Program-made: the position numbers and the translations under genes
The notes under the pieces: generated by a model
Seen by the model: the letters and a program-made list of their open reading frames with translations, nothing else
The model's database searches: none
Told to the model about the DNA's origin: nothing
Source: Terriglobia bacterium
GTDB taxonomy: Bacteria; Acidobacteriota; Terriglobia; UBA7540
NCBI GenBank assembly: GCA_035712365.1
Contig: DASTAW010000027.1
Span: 1 to 64,000, forward strand
Length of the DNA stretch: 64,000 nucleotides
Direction of reading: 5' to 3'
Shown here: piece after piece, positions 52,601-60,094 of the stretch
Layout: each line of letters opens with the position of its first letter
How positions within the stretch are numbered: the first letter of the stretch is position 1

Positions 52601-53115
52601 AAGTTCCCTTTGCCGAAAATCTCCTGCAAATCGTGGGCAGACTGGAGCGCTGAGTCATAGCGCTCGGCAGACAAAGCCACGGCAACCTCTCCCCGCAGGC
52701 ACGCCGAAAGGGCGATCAGGCCTTCGGAATGGCGGGAGAGCAGGTCTTTATCAATCCGGGGCTTGTAGTAGTATCCTTCCGTGTAAGCAGCGGACACCAG
52801 TTTCACCAGGTTCTGGTAGCCGCGCTCGTTCTCGCAAAGCAGAACAAAATGATAGGGCCGGTCGGCATCAGGTGAGCGGTCAAAGCGATTAGTGGCCGCA
52901 ACATAAACCTCGCAGCCGATGATAGGCTTGACTCCATGTTTGCGGGCCGCCTCGTAAAACTTCACGGCGCCAAACAGGTTGCCATGGTCGGTTATCGCTA
53001 CCGCCGGCATCTTTCGTTCGGCGGCCAACTCCATCAGCCGGTCGATCCCGCAAGCGCCATCCAGCAGACTGTAGTCCGTGTGCAAATGTAAATGAACAAA
53101 GTTTTCGGAAGCCAT
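49624..53115 (-). CDS. dnaE: DNA polymerase III alpha subunit (1163 aa)
   Basis: The replicative DNA polymerase catalytic subunit. The N-terminal PHP domain starts FVHLHLHTDYSLLDG, with ITDHGNLFGAVKFYEAA after it. Palm residues follow: GPGRGSAAGSLVSYAL near 385-400 and PDIDIDFCMRRRGEVINYV near 420-438, with its paired aspartates. The GFNKSHSAAYALVAYHTAYLK fingers segment is near 748-768. An OB-fold (VTLGGILTNLRIRPSRKG) is near 980. The frame is open to 53238, but homology starts at MASENFVHLH, so ATG 53115 was chosen. Length is normal for DnaE1. Confidence 0.97.
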   Translation of the reverse strand: MASENFVHLHLHTDYSLLDGACGIDRLMELAAERKMPAVAITDHGNLFGAVKFYEAARKHGVKPIIGCEVYVAATNRFDRSPDADRPYHFVLLCENERGYQNLVKLVSAAYTEGYYYKPRIDKDLLSRHSEGLIALSACLRGEVAVALSAERYDSALQSAHDLQEIFGKGNFFLEIQDQGMPEEHKINPHLVRLSRESGIPLIATNDCHYLTRDDARAQEVLVCIQTGKTLSDPNRMKFPTDQFYFKTYEEMAAVFSEVPDAVTRTLEIAERCNVKLEQKEHVFPHFEVPPGESLDSFFEKVTREGFSKRLERLERLHAAGRLKHPLEAYNGRLELELDLIKQMRFSGYFLIVWDFIRYAREQCIPVGPGRGSAAGSLVSYALHITDVDPLQHDLLFERFLNPERISFPDIDIDFCMRRRGEVINYVTEKYGRENVSQIITFGTMGPKAVIRDAGRVMDMPFAEVDKIAKLVPPVLNITLDDAQKQSAELRQLKAQDQRVSDLLEIAGRLEGFARHASTHAAGVVISPQPLQEIVPLYKSSKDEITTQYAMDDLEKIGLLKMDFLGLTTLTVLDDCLKLIEATRGERLDLDTLPKDDAETYELLGKGLTAGIFQFESRGMTEILRRVKPSRLADLTALNALYRPGPIQGGMIDDFIARKTGKKRVTYDLPQLEEILDETYGVIVYQEQVMQIAAAVAGFSLGEADVLRRAMGKKKHEVMVAMQEKFLAGAKAKDVPAAKAEKLFDLMAQFAGYGFNKSHSAAYALVAYHTAYLKTHYSVEFMAALLTSEIGNSDKMTHYLNECRDMGINILPPDINSSERTFTPSDGQIRFGLTAIKNVGDAAIVSVVDSRNKLGRFDNLFQFCERVDLRLLNKRVIESLIKAGATDSMGARRSQLLAVLDRAMEWGQRHQRIADSGQHGLFGGRGEPASAAPANLPDLEEFSEAERLAGEKELLGFYVTGHPLEKYLPQLRELTQANTSVVDELENDAPVTLGGILTNLRIRPSRKGALWGAGILEDLRGTVDLLIFPQALEQLKGILKQDAVLLIKGKVRHDENARAKVVVSEAKPLDTAVNGNKPALHIRINPAEVSDRVLQELGTLLRAHPGHHPVLFVVERPGDFRVLLKPQDPKVVDATDDLLAGLRGLLGNEAVAVEKRNGTPGGV

Positions 53116-53272
53116 TCCGAGCCATTCTATCAAAAATCGGTTCCGAGATGTGATGGGCGAAATCAAAATCCCGGATCGGAGCAGGAAGCGCACCGCCACC
53201 GGCGTCACAGGCGCGCAGCAAGCCTTTACATTGCACACGGTCTATTCTGAGGGAATAGGTAATCGAGCCGTA

Positions 53273-53848
53273 CTACTTGTTCCCCCGGGAGGGTTTGGTT
53301 GTCGCCTTGGTCTGTTCTTGGGGTGGCGAAGGCATCTGGGGTGGGGCCGTGAGGGCCTGCTGCGCCGAGGGCGGAAGCTTGTCAGCATTCGCCAGCAACA
53401 AGCTGACGTTCCAGATCTGCTCATCCGTCAGCAGTCCTGTAAACCCGGGCATGCCCGACAGGCGGATGCCGTGCTTGACTTTCCAGTAGCTCTCGCCTAC
53501 CGGATCGTCCGTCACCATATGGCCGGATACAAAGAGTTGGGGCGGACGGGGAAACATTCCCTTTGCGGCGTTGGAGGCCGGCTTTCCCGGCAGGCCATGG
53601 CAACCCGCACAGTTGTGCCGGTAGACCTCAATGCCCGCCAGGAGCTCTCCTTCTGCAGCGTGGGTGGATTTGGTCTTTGGAGCTTGGCGGTCGATGGTTG
53701 CGTGCAAGGCCGTTCTGGAGAAAAATCTCTCAAACGGCATCGGCGATTCCGCCGTCGCGACGGGCGCGAATCCAGACCGGCAATAAACGTAGAGTGCCGT
53801 CGGTATAAGGAGAATTCCGATGATGACGCCCAAAATAAATTTACCCAT
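53273..53848 (-). CDS. Membrane-anchored monoheme cytochrome c (191 aa)
   Basis: An N-terminal membrane anchor (residues 4-22, MGKFILGVIIGILLIPTALYVY) is followed by a cytochrome c domain. The heme site is CAGCH at about 80-84, and the distal Met is likely in RLSGMPGF near 130-137. A Pro/Gln/Lys-rich tail ends the protein. The fold and spacing suit a small electron carrier of the CcoP/class I type. It sits between dnaE and cca, on the same strand, with no oxidase genes nearby. Confidence 0.88.
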   Translation of the reverse strand: MGKFILGVIIGILLIPTALYVYCRSGFAPVATAESPMPFERFFSRTALHATIDRQAPKTKSTHAAEGELLAGIEVYRHNCAGCHGLPGKPASNAAKGMFPRPPQLFVSGHMVTDDPVGESYWKVKHGIRLSGMPGFTGLLTDEQIWNVSLLLANADKLPPSAQQALTAPPQMPSPPQEQTKATTKPSRGNK

Positions 53849-53919
53849 GATTACCGGTCACCTCCACTCACCAGCCACCATGATCTGGTCCACTAAGCTC
53901 AGAAAAGGCCGGCGCTCTT

Positions 53920-55494
53920 TCAGCCCCTTCCACGCCTCGGCTTCCGCCGGGTGGCACTAGCCATTTCGGCAACCCTGGCCGTCCGTTTGACGCCCGCGGG
54001 TTTACTTTCAGTGCCAGCCTTCGCATGCTTGGTCTTCGCTTTGGGAGTATTGGCAAGCTTAGCGGGCGTCGCTGCCGCGGCAGGCTTATTCTGTTTGGAA
54101 GCTTCAGCGATTTTTTCGATCGTGGTAGGTTTGGCGCTGCGGCCGCTCCTGGCAGGCTGTACGGGCGGCGCCGGAGGTTCTTTAATACCTGCCAGCGACC
54201 GAAGTTCCTGAACCAGTTGCTGGTGGGTCTTGATCTTCCCATCCAATTGGTCAAGAAAGATACGTTCCAGGATCTTGTCAAACTTCGGGCCGGGCTTCAC
54301 GCCGAGCACCAGCAGCTCGGTTTCCGGCAGGTGCGCCCGAAGCTGCGGAGCTTTAACCAGATAGTTTTTGATTCGGCTTTGAATCTTGGCCTGGGGATAG
54401 TAGGCCAGCAGGTAAAGCAGCAACGGCCTGGGCTGCTGCGACAACAGCTTATAAGCCTGGCTCGGAATGCCGCACCTGGCACTGGACAGCAGGCGGGCCA
54501 TTTTTTTGGCCTCACGGTCCAGGTTGAGAGCCAGTTTAATTAGCTTAGGATCAATCAGAACCTTCTTTGCCAGGCGCTGCCGCTGAGAAGTGTTCATTTT
54601 TGAGACAAGGCAATCAAAATTCAACAGGAACACGTCCTCGCCGGGAGATTTCCTGGACAGGACGATGATCTTGCGGAAACGGTCAAACGCGATTCGAGTA
54701 AGGTTGCGATCAAGGCCCAACAAGATGCCGCGGTCCTGGTACAACTTTAAGACTTTTTCCGGATAGTCCTCGCGAAGAACCGCCTCGATCTCACCTGCCT
54801 GCTTGCCCGCAGGAAGGTCTGACCATATCCGTTCCTCGAGCGCCGCCTCCAGCCACCGCTGGGTCTTCTCCTCAACCTTAAAGCCAAAACGCAGCCCGAA
54901 GCGAAACAGCCGATAAATGCGCACGGGATCGTCCCAGAAGCTTCGTGAATGCAGCGCACGGATCTCTTGTCTTTCAAGGTCCCCTGCCCCATTCTTCGGA
55001 TCCAGAAGCAGTCCCCGAGAATTCGGATGCAGAGAGATGGCCATCGCATTAAATGCAAAATCCCTGCACTTCAGGTCCTCAAAAATCATGGCCGGCCTGA
55101 TCTCAGGCGGGCGGCCCGGAGCGGAGGGAATTTCCTGGTGGCATTGGGTGATTTCCGCCCGGACCCCGCTCGTGAACCATAGCTCCGCTGAACCGCGACG
55201 GTCGTCAATTCTGGAACTGACTATCTCAACCTGGCCCGCAGCCCATGTCGAAGCCGTTGTGTGAAGTCCTTTGGGCTTGCCGGGTAGTAAATGCCGCAAG
55301 ACTCTATGGATGTTTCCTTCGACGGCAAAGTCGAGGTCCCGGACCACCGCCTGGCCGAAGGTCATGTCGCGGACAGCACCGCCCACCAGGTAAAGGTTGA
55401 TTCCCTCGCCATAAGCGGTCCGGCTGAGTTCATTGACGAGCTGGAACTGCGCGGGCGAAAGCCGGCTCTCCATCAGGAAGTTGTAATCGGTCAT
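53920..55494 (-). CDS. cca: CCA-adding / poly(A) polymerase family nucleotidyltransferase with basic tail (524 aa)
   Basis: Adds or repairs tRNA 3' CCA, class II. Head motifs: LVGGAVRDMTFGQAVVRDLDFAVEG near 36-60, with the GG/RD and DLD catalytic set. Then RDFAFNAMAI near 145 and DPVRIYRLFRFGLRFGF near 190-206 (the RRFGF-like template site). The body ends near residue 435. The remaining ~90 residues are Lys/Ala/Pro-rich low complexity (for example TPAKLANTPKAKTKHAKAG), possibly a nucleic-acid-binding tail. tRNA versus polyA specificity cannot be told from sequence. It is 33 bp downstream of xerD on the same strand. Confidence 0.88.
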   Translation of the reverse strand: MTDYNFLMESRLSPAQFQLVNELSRTAYGEGINLYLVGGAVRDMTFGQAVVRDLDFAVEGNIHRVLRHLLPGKPKGLHTTASTWAAGQVEIVSSRIDDRRGSAELWFTSGVRAEITQCHQEIPSAPGRPPEIRPAMIFEDLKCRDFAFNAMAISLHPNSRGLLLDPKNGAGDLERQEIRALHSRSFWDDPVRIYRLFRFGLRFGFKVEEKTQRWLEAALEERIWSDLPAGKQAGEIEAVLREDYPEKVLKLYQDRGILLGLDRNLTRIAFDRFRKIIVLSRKSPGEDVFLLNFDCLVSKMNTSQRQRLAKKVLIDPKLIKLALNLDREAKKMARLLSSARCGIPSQAYKLLSQQPRPLLLYLLAYYPQAKIQSRIKNYLVKAPQLRAHLPETELLVLGVKPGPKFDKILERIFLDQLDGKIKTHQQLVQELRSLAGIKEPPAPPVQPARSGRSAKPTTIEKIAEASKQNKPAAAATPAKLANTPKAKTKHAKAGTESKPAGVKRTARVAEMASATRRKPRRGRG

Positions 55495-55527
55495 GTTTGC
55501 CTACACGCAAGCCATTCTCCGCGGCCT

Positions 55528-56433
55528 TCAGGCCCGCGGGTGATGAGTTTGATAAACCTGTCGCAACCGTTCCTTAATGACGTGGGTGTAAATCTGCGTA
55601 GTCGAGATATCACTGTGCCCCAGCATCGACTGAATAGACCTGAGGTCCGCACCCCGCTCAAGGAGGTGCGTGGCAAAAGAATGCCGCACCATGTGTGGGG
55701 TCAATGAGACGTGGATTCCGGCCCGGCGCCCATAAGCCGACAAGATCTTCCAGAACCCAACGCGCGAAAGCCGACCGCCTCGCTGGTTCAGAAACAAGTA
55801 CGGAACGCCGGCCCGCTTCGCCAGAGGTCCCCGCCCGCTCCGAAGATAGGATTCGACAGCCCGCAAGGCGGACTTTCCGACAGGAACCAATCGTTCCTTG
55901 TTTCCCTTGCCGACACAACGGACGATACCCATGTTGGGCTCAAAATCCTCCCAGCGCACGTTCAGCAGCTCCGAAACGCGCATTCCCGTGGCATATAAGA
56001 GCTCCAACAGGGCACGATCGCGAAGACCCATCGGAGTGGCCGGGTCGGGCTGTGCAAGCAAGGACTCGACTTCCGTAAAACTAAGGTACTTGGGCAGAGA
56101 ATGGGAAAGGTGGGGGGCCTCAATCTCATGGGCCGGATCGGCGGCAATCCTCCCTTCCTTTACCAGGAACTGAAAGAAATGGCGAAGCGCGGCTAACTGT
56201 CTTGCTCTAGACCGTGCACTCAAGCCTTGCCCGTGAAGCGTCTCAAGGAACTTGCGAATATGCTCGTGCCGGACCTCGCCGAGCCCCAGATCAGAACGAT
56301 GGAGGAAAGAAGCGAACTTTTTCAGATCGCGCCCGTAGCTGGCGATGCTGTTAGGCGCCAGACCCCTCTCGACAGTGGCGTAATCCAGAAAGTCGGCAAT
56401 TTCCGGCGAAATGTTGGCAAGTGGATCCGGCAT
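55528..56433 (-). CDS. xerD: Tyrosine recombinase XerD-like (301 aa)
   Basis: Resolves chromosome dimers at dif together with XerC. The SAM-like N-terminal domain spans about 1-100. The catalytic set is complete: Arg in LYATGMRVSELLNV near 146-159, Lys in GKGNKERLVPVGK near 176, HxxRH in TPHMVRHSFATHLL near 246-259, a second His in MLGHSDISTTQIYTHV near 270-285 and the Tyr nucleophile at IYTHV. Length is normal. XerC versus XerD is a judgement: the HSDISTTQIYTHV end fits XerD. Confidence 0.92.
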   Translation of the reverse strand: MPDPLANISPEIADFLDYATVERGLAPNSIASYGRDLKKFASFLHRSDLGLGEVRHEHIRKFLETLHGQGLSARSRARQLAALRHFFQFLVKEGRIAADPAHEIEAPHLSHSLPKYLSFTEVESLLAQPDPATPMGLRDRALLELLYATGMRVSELLNVRWEDFEPNMGIVRCVGKGNKERLVPVGKSALRAVESYLRSGRGPLAKRAGVPYLFLNQRGGRLSRVGFWKILSAYGRRAGIHVSLTPHMVRHSFATHLLERGADLRSIQSMLGHSDISTTQIYTHVIKERLRQVYQTHHPRA

Positions 56434-56911
56434 TCGTGGGGCCCAATGCGCTTCTATTTCACCATTCCAGAGTCAGAATGATTGATGTCTTACACTAGGG
56501 CGTAGTGTCCATCAGACTGAAAATACTCGACTAACAAACCCAGATAGCATCCATTTGTGAAGAAGCCGATAGCCTTCGACCGCTATCTGATTCCAACTAT
56601 AATTCTCTCGAAACAGCCTTGATTTTGTGAAACTCGCCCGGCTTTGTCAATAGCAAGTACAATTAGCTCAATAAAGTAGCCATGCTAAGAGAAATTCCAA
56701 CCTAAGTCCGTCTGGTCCCGCCAGCGACAAAGCGAATCGCATCTTAGCACATACTGTTTCGTCAGACCAAGGTGGTTTTCGTTGGCGGTTTCGTTGGATG
56801 CGCCTGCTGAAGGGTTTCCCGTGGCCTTTCTCGCAGCAGGGACAAATTGGCCGGCTCCGGGGCAATCGCCGAGGTGCATTTCGAGAGCACAACACCTCGA
56901 TCGAAAATTCG
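56434..56911. other. A/T-rich gap upstream of xerD
   Basis: 478 bp between the xerD start and the stop of the response regulator. It is more A/T-rich than its surroundings. It contains the promoter candidate at 56622-56650. No credible gene is present. Confidence 0.45.
56622..56650 (-). promoter_or_regulatory. Sigma-70-like promoter, probably for xerD
   Basis: On the minus strand TTGACA (56650-56645) is followed by a 17-base spacer and CAAAAT (56627-56622). It lies about 190 bases upstream of the xerD ATG. The -35 is perfect and the -10 matches four of six. Confidence 0.4.
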
Positions 56912-57613
56912 CTAAGCTTGGCTTGTTGAAGAGGTTACAGGAGGCAACTCAAGCTGGCGGTGAATGGCATACAACACAAGTTCAAGCCTGTCAGAAACGC
57001 CCACCTTGTCGTAAATCGACCTGAGATGGTTTTTGACCGTCTGCTCGGTAATGCGAAGGTGCGCGGCAATGTCTCGATTTCGCCAACCCTGTGTGAGGCA
57101 ACTGATAATCGTCTTTTCTCTGGCGGTGAGGGTATCAACAGGTCTCTGGTGGTCAGCGTTGGGCGGATTAACAGGGACGGCTCCGCTGTCCGTCTGTGGC
57201 GGGTCGGTGACATCGCCGTCGAGGACCCTGCGCACGATTTCGACAAAGTATTCAGGTTGCGCGGATCTTGCGACGACTCCCGACACTCCATCGAGTAACA
57301 GCTTTTCCTTCTGCCTATCAGCGAGATGCGAGTAACTTACGAGGACTCTGCAATTGGGCGAGTCAAAGCGGAGCCGTTCAACAAAACGATCGAACCCGGT
57401 GAGGGCTATCTCTTCCTGGACAAGAATTAAGTCGGGCCGAAAAGACCTGTTCATCGCCACCATCTGAACGGAATTCTCAGCCTGAGCGACTACACGGAGA
57501 TCGTCCTCGACGCTGAAAAGCTTCTTCAGGCCCAGCCTGAAGACGCCTTCGCCATCAGCAATCAGAATTTTGGCCCTGGCCTTGTAATTGTTCTGCTTCC
57601 TCTCTTGCATCAT
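56912..57613 (-). CDS. NarL/LuxR-type response regulator with a degenerate receiver (233 aa)
   Basis: An N-terminal receiver-like domain (about 14-130) joins a LuxR helix-turn-helix (about 163-225; LTAREKTIISCLTQGWRNRDIAAHL, then TEQTVKNHLRSIYDKVGVSDR). The receiver has lost its usual chemistry. The phosphoacceptor Asp is Gln66 (PDLILVQEEI), the acidic pair keeps Asp20 but has Gly21 (IADGEG), and the lysine position reads Arg116. It probably works without phosphorylation. The start has two adjacent ATGs, with weak ribosome binding. No kinase is adjacent; PilZ follows upstream on the same strand. Confidence 0.88.
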   Translation of the reverse strand: MMQERKQNNYKARAKILIADGEGVFRLGLKKLFSVEDDLRVVAQAENSVQMVAMNRSFRPDLILVQEEIALTGFDRFVERLRFDSPNCRVLVSYSHLADRQKEKLLLDGVSGVVARSAQPEYFVEIVRRVLDGDVTDPPQTDSGAVPVNPPNADHQRPVDTLTAREKTIISCLTQGWRNRDIAAHLRITEQTVKNHLRSIYDKVGVSDRLELVLYAIHRQLELPPVTSSTSQA

Positions 57614-57711
57614 CGAATCTCTGTTTAATACAAAGCACCCCGATATGACCGCTTGTCGCTGGCGATAACGGGAAGCTGAATATTGTTCGAAAAATCCGTG
57701 CAGCCGGCTAC

Positions 57712-58068
57712 CTATGCCGGTTGGTTACTGGATCGTTCGGTACGCTTGCCGGAGGCCAGACGATAGTCATCAATGACCACCCCGAGTCCCGCGCGGTCCC
57801 CTGTCTTTTTCTGCCGAACCACGCGTCCCATGCACTGCAACTGCATGGGCGTATTGGTAACCTCAGTTGGGAGGGAGACTGTAAACTGGATTGGAGTATC
57901 GTGGCGAAGCCGTACCGGAGCCAGAATAAAGAGGCCGTTACCGCTCATACTCTCTGTGGTGCCCTGAGCGGCACGCTCCCTCCCCGCCCTCGTCTTCCAA
58001 CGAATCTGGACGGGAAGCTCCACTGGAATTCTCGTACCACCGCGAATGCCCTTACGCCGGAAGGCCAT
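57712..58068 (-). CDS. PilZ-domain protein (118 aa)
   Basis: A single-domain PilZ protein, the usual c-di-GMP receptor fold. The Arg-rich N-terminus (FRRKGIRGGTRIPVELPVQI) offers the RxxxR part, and TESMSGNGLFIL near 38-49 the D/NxSxxG part, although the first position of the motif reads Glu. The strand pattern PIQFTVSLPTE...GRVVRQKKTG...GLGVVID fits. ATG 58068 is preceded by AAAGGAG, better than the upstream ATG at 58083. c-di-GMP binding is likely but the changed motif leaves doubt. Confidence 0.85.
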   Translation of the reverse strand: MAFRRKGIRGGTRIPVELPVQIRWKTRAGRERAAQGTTESMSGNGLFILAPVRLRHDTPIQFTVSLPTEVTNTPMQLQCMGRVVRQKKTGDRAGLGVVIDDYRLASGKRTERSSNQPA

Positions 58069-58285
58069 ATTTCTCCTTTCCACTTCAGCTATCGGAATTC
58101 CCGTTGTGTATCTTTACGTTTTCGTACCAGGCCCGTGCGGTAATTCTGGCCAATACCGGCCGGGCTGGCTATTGCCACACCTCCCCGCCCTTGCTAACCT
58201 TTCACGTGAGGCATGCATTCCAGAGGAAAAGCAAGGATGGGGCGACAGCCTATGCAAGCCCTTCCTTTAAGAAGGAGCGTCAGCC

Positions 58286-59308
58286 ATGAGGCTTGGTGAG
58301 ATTGCAGAGAAGCTCGGCTGTAAACTGGAAGGACCCGCAGAACTTGAAATTACTGCGGTGGCCGGCTTGGAGGAGGCCGGTCCGTCAGAACTGACGTTCC
58401 TTTCAAATCCCAAATACAGGCGTACGCTCCGGGAGACTAGAGCGGGGGCCATCATTTTGTCGCCCGAGGAACCCGACCCCGGGCGTCCGACCCTGCGGTC
58501 CGCCAACCCTTATCTGGATTTTGCCCGGGCGCTGGAATTGTTTTATCCTCCTGTCCGAGTTGATCCCGGCATCCAACCGACCGCCATCATAGCGCCAGAT
58601 GCTGAAATTGGCCGCAATCCGTCGATCGGCCCCTACGTGGTGATCGGATCGGGAGTCGAAATCGGCGATGACTGCGTGATCAAGGGCCACGTGGTGATCT
58701 ATGACGGCGCCAGGATTGGCCACCGCTTTTTGGCCCACTCGCACGTGGTTGTCCGGGAAAACGTGCAGATCGGCAATGATGTTGTCCTGCAGAACGGAGC
58801 GATCATTGGGAGCGATGGATTCGGCTTTGCGCGCCAGGCCGACGGCTCCTATTACAAGATCGTGCAGGCCGGGCGCGTCGTCATCGAGGACGAAGTTGAG
58901 GTGCAGGCAAACGCCTGTATTGACCGCGCGACGGTGGGCGCCACTCGCCTCCGCCGAGGCTCAAAGATTGACAACCTCGTCCAGGTGGGTCATGCCTGCG
59001 ACATTGGTGAGAATACTCTGCTCTGCGGGCAGTCGGGACTGGCGGGCAGTTGCAAGGTTGGAAAGAATGTAGTCCTTGCGGGCCAGGTTGGCGTGGCCGG
59101 CCACCTGACAATTGGCGACAACGTGATTGCCACTGCGCAGACCGGGATCCCTTCCGATGTCGAACCCAACAAGACCATTTCCGGATATCCGGCCATGGAT
59201 AATTCGCGCTGGCTGAAGTGTTCGGCGGTTTTCGCCCGCCTTCCGGAGATCTATGCGACCCTGCGGGGGCTCATTAGACATCCAAGGCCATCGAACGAAA
59301 GCACGTAA
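58286..59308 (+). CDS. lpxD: UDP-3-O-(3-hydroxyacyl)glucosamine N-acyltransferase (340 aa)
   Basis: Third enzyme of lipid A synthesis. The N-terminal uridine-binding domain (about 1-100) begins RLGEIAEKLGCKLEG, with ELTFLSNPKYRRTL near 37-50. A left-handed beta-helix of hexapeptide repeats (IGRNPSIGPYVVIGSGVEIGDD and on, about 105-300) follows. The catalytic His is expected in NLVQVGHACDIGENT near 232-246. Length is normal. AAGGAG precedes the ATG. The usual neighbours lpxA, fabZ and bamA are absent here, so it stands alone, divergent from the PilZ gene. Confidence 0.95.
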   Translation: MRLGEIAEKLGCKLEGPAELEITAVAGLEEAGPSELTFLSNPKYRRTLRETRAGAIILSPEEPDPGRPTLRSANPYLDFARALELFYPPVRVDPGIQPTAIIAPDAEIGRNPSIGPYVVIGSGVEIGDDCVIKGHVVIYDGARIGHRFLAHSHVVVRENVQIGNDVVLQNGAIIGSDGFGFARQADGSYYKIVQAGRVVIEDEVEVQANACIDRATVGATRLRRGSKIDNLVQVGHACDIGENTLLCGQSGLAGSCKVGKNVVLAGQVGVAGHLTIGDNVIATAQTGIPSDVEPNKTISGYPAMDNSRWLKCSAVFARLPEIYATLRGLIRHPRPSNEST

Positions 59309-59365
59309 GCAAGATCGTCCGACGAATATCATGGACCTACCGGAAACTCTACCTTGAAGCTGGAT

Positions 59366-60094
59366 TCAATCACCGTCCGGCCCAAGCGGCCGCTCCTCAA
59401 GCAAGAGCCCTTCTATGATCGCCTGCCGGACCTGCTCGGCAACCATCGAGCGATCTGCAATGCTGCAACCCGCGGTGGGAATTAGATCGTGGATTGTAAT
59501 TCGCAGCGGCCCAGGACCGATCCTGAAATCACCGCGGCGCATAATCTTGTTTGCTCCCGACACCGAAATTGGAACAATCGGCACGCCGGCCTTGATCGCC
59601 ATCACAAAGACGCCCTTCTTAAAACGCTGCAGGCGTCCGGTGCTGCTCCGAGTTCCCTCCGGGAAGGCCAGGAACGAATGTCCGGCCTTCAAGGAAGCGA
59701 CGGCCTGGTCCACGGCTTGAAAGGCCCGTTCTCGATGAGTTCGGTCCACAGCAATGAATCCCCGCATGCGCATGCCCATGCCTATGATTGGAACGCGGAA
59801 AAATTCCTGTTTCGCCATGATCAGAACGGGCGGAAGGACTGATGCCAGGGCGGGAGGATCACAATTGCTCTGATGGTTTGCCATAAAGACCACGGCCTTC
59901 CCCATAGGAATCTTTTCTTTGCCCGTGACGATCAGCCTGACTCCGGCCAGACGGAGAGCGATCCTGGCACTGAAGACTCCGACTGAATAGAGGGCGTCCG
60001 TGTTCCCCAGGAGCAAGCTCCATAGGGTTAGCGGAAGTCCAAGAATCAGCAGGAGGAGGAGCATGACCGCATAAACAAGCAGAGTTCTGGACAT
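59366..60094 (-). CDS. plsC: 1-acyl-sn-glycerol-3-phosphate acyltransferase-like (242 aa)
   Basis: Adds the second acyl chain in phosphatidic acid synthesis. An N-terminal membrane helix (LLVYAVMLLLLLILGLPLTLW) precedes the acyltransferase motifs: NHQSNCDPP near 72-80 (NHxxxxD type, with Gln and Ser before Asp), the arginine-bearing MRMRGFIAVDR near 107, FPEGTRSSTG near 145-154 and GVPIVPISVSGA near 171. The catalytic His is present. It overlaps the M61 peptidase stop by one base (60094), so they are translated in one unit. The symbol is tentative. Confidence 0.9.
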   Translation of the reverse strand: MSRTLLVYAVMLLLLLILGLPLTLWSLLLGNTDALYSVGVFSARIALRLAGVRLIVTGKEKIPMGKAVVFMANHQSNCDPPALASVLPPVLIMAKQEFFRVPIIGMGMRMRGFIAVDRTHRERAFQAVDQAVASLKAGHSFLAFPEGTRSSTGRLQRFKKGVFVMAIKAGVPIVPISVSGANKIMRRGDFRIGPGPLRITIHDLIPTAGCSIADRSMVAEQVRQAIIEGLLLEERPLGPDGD

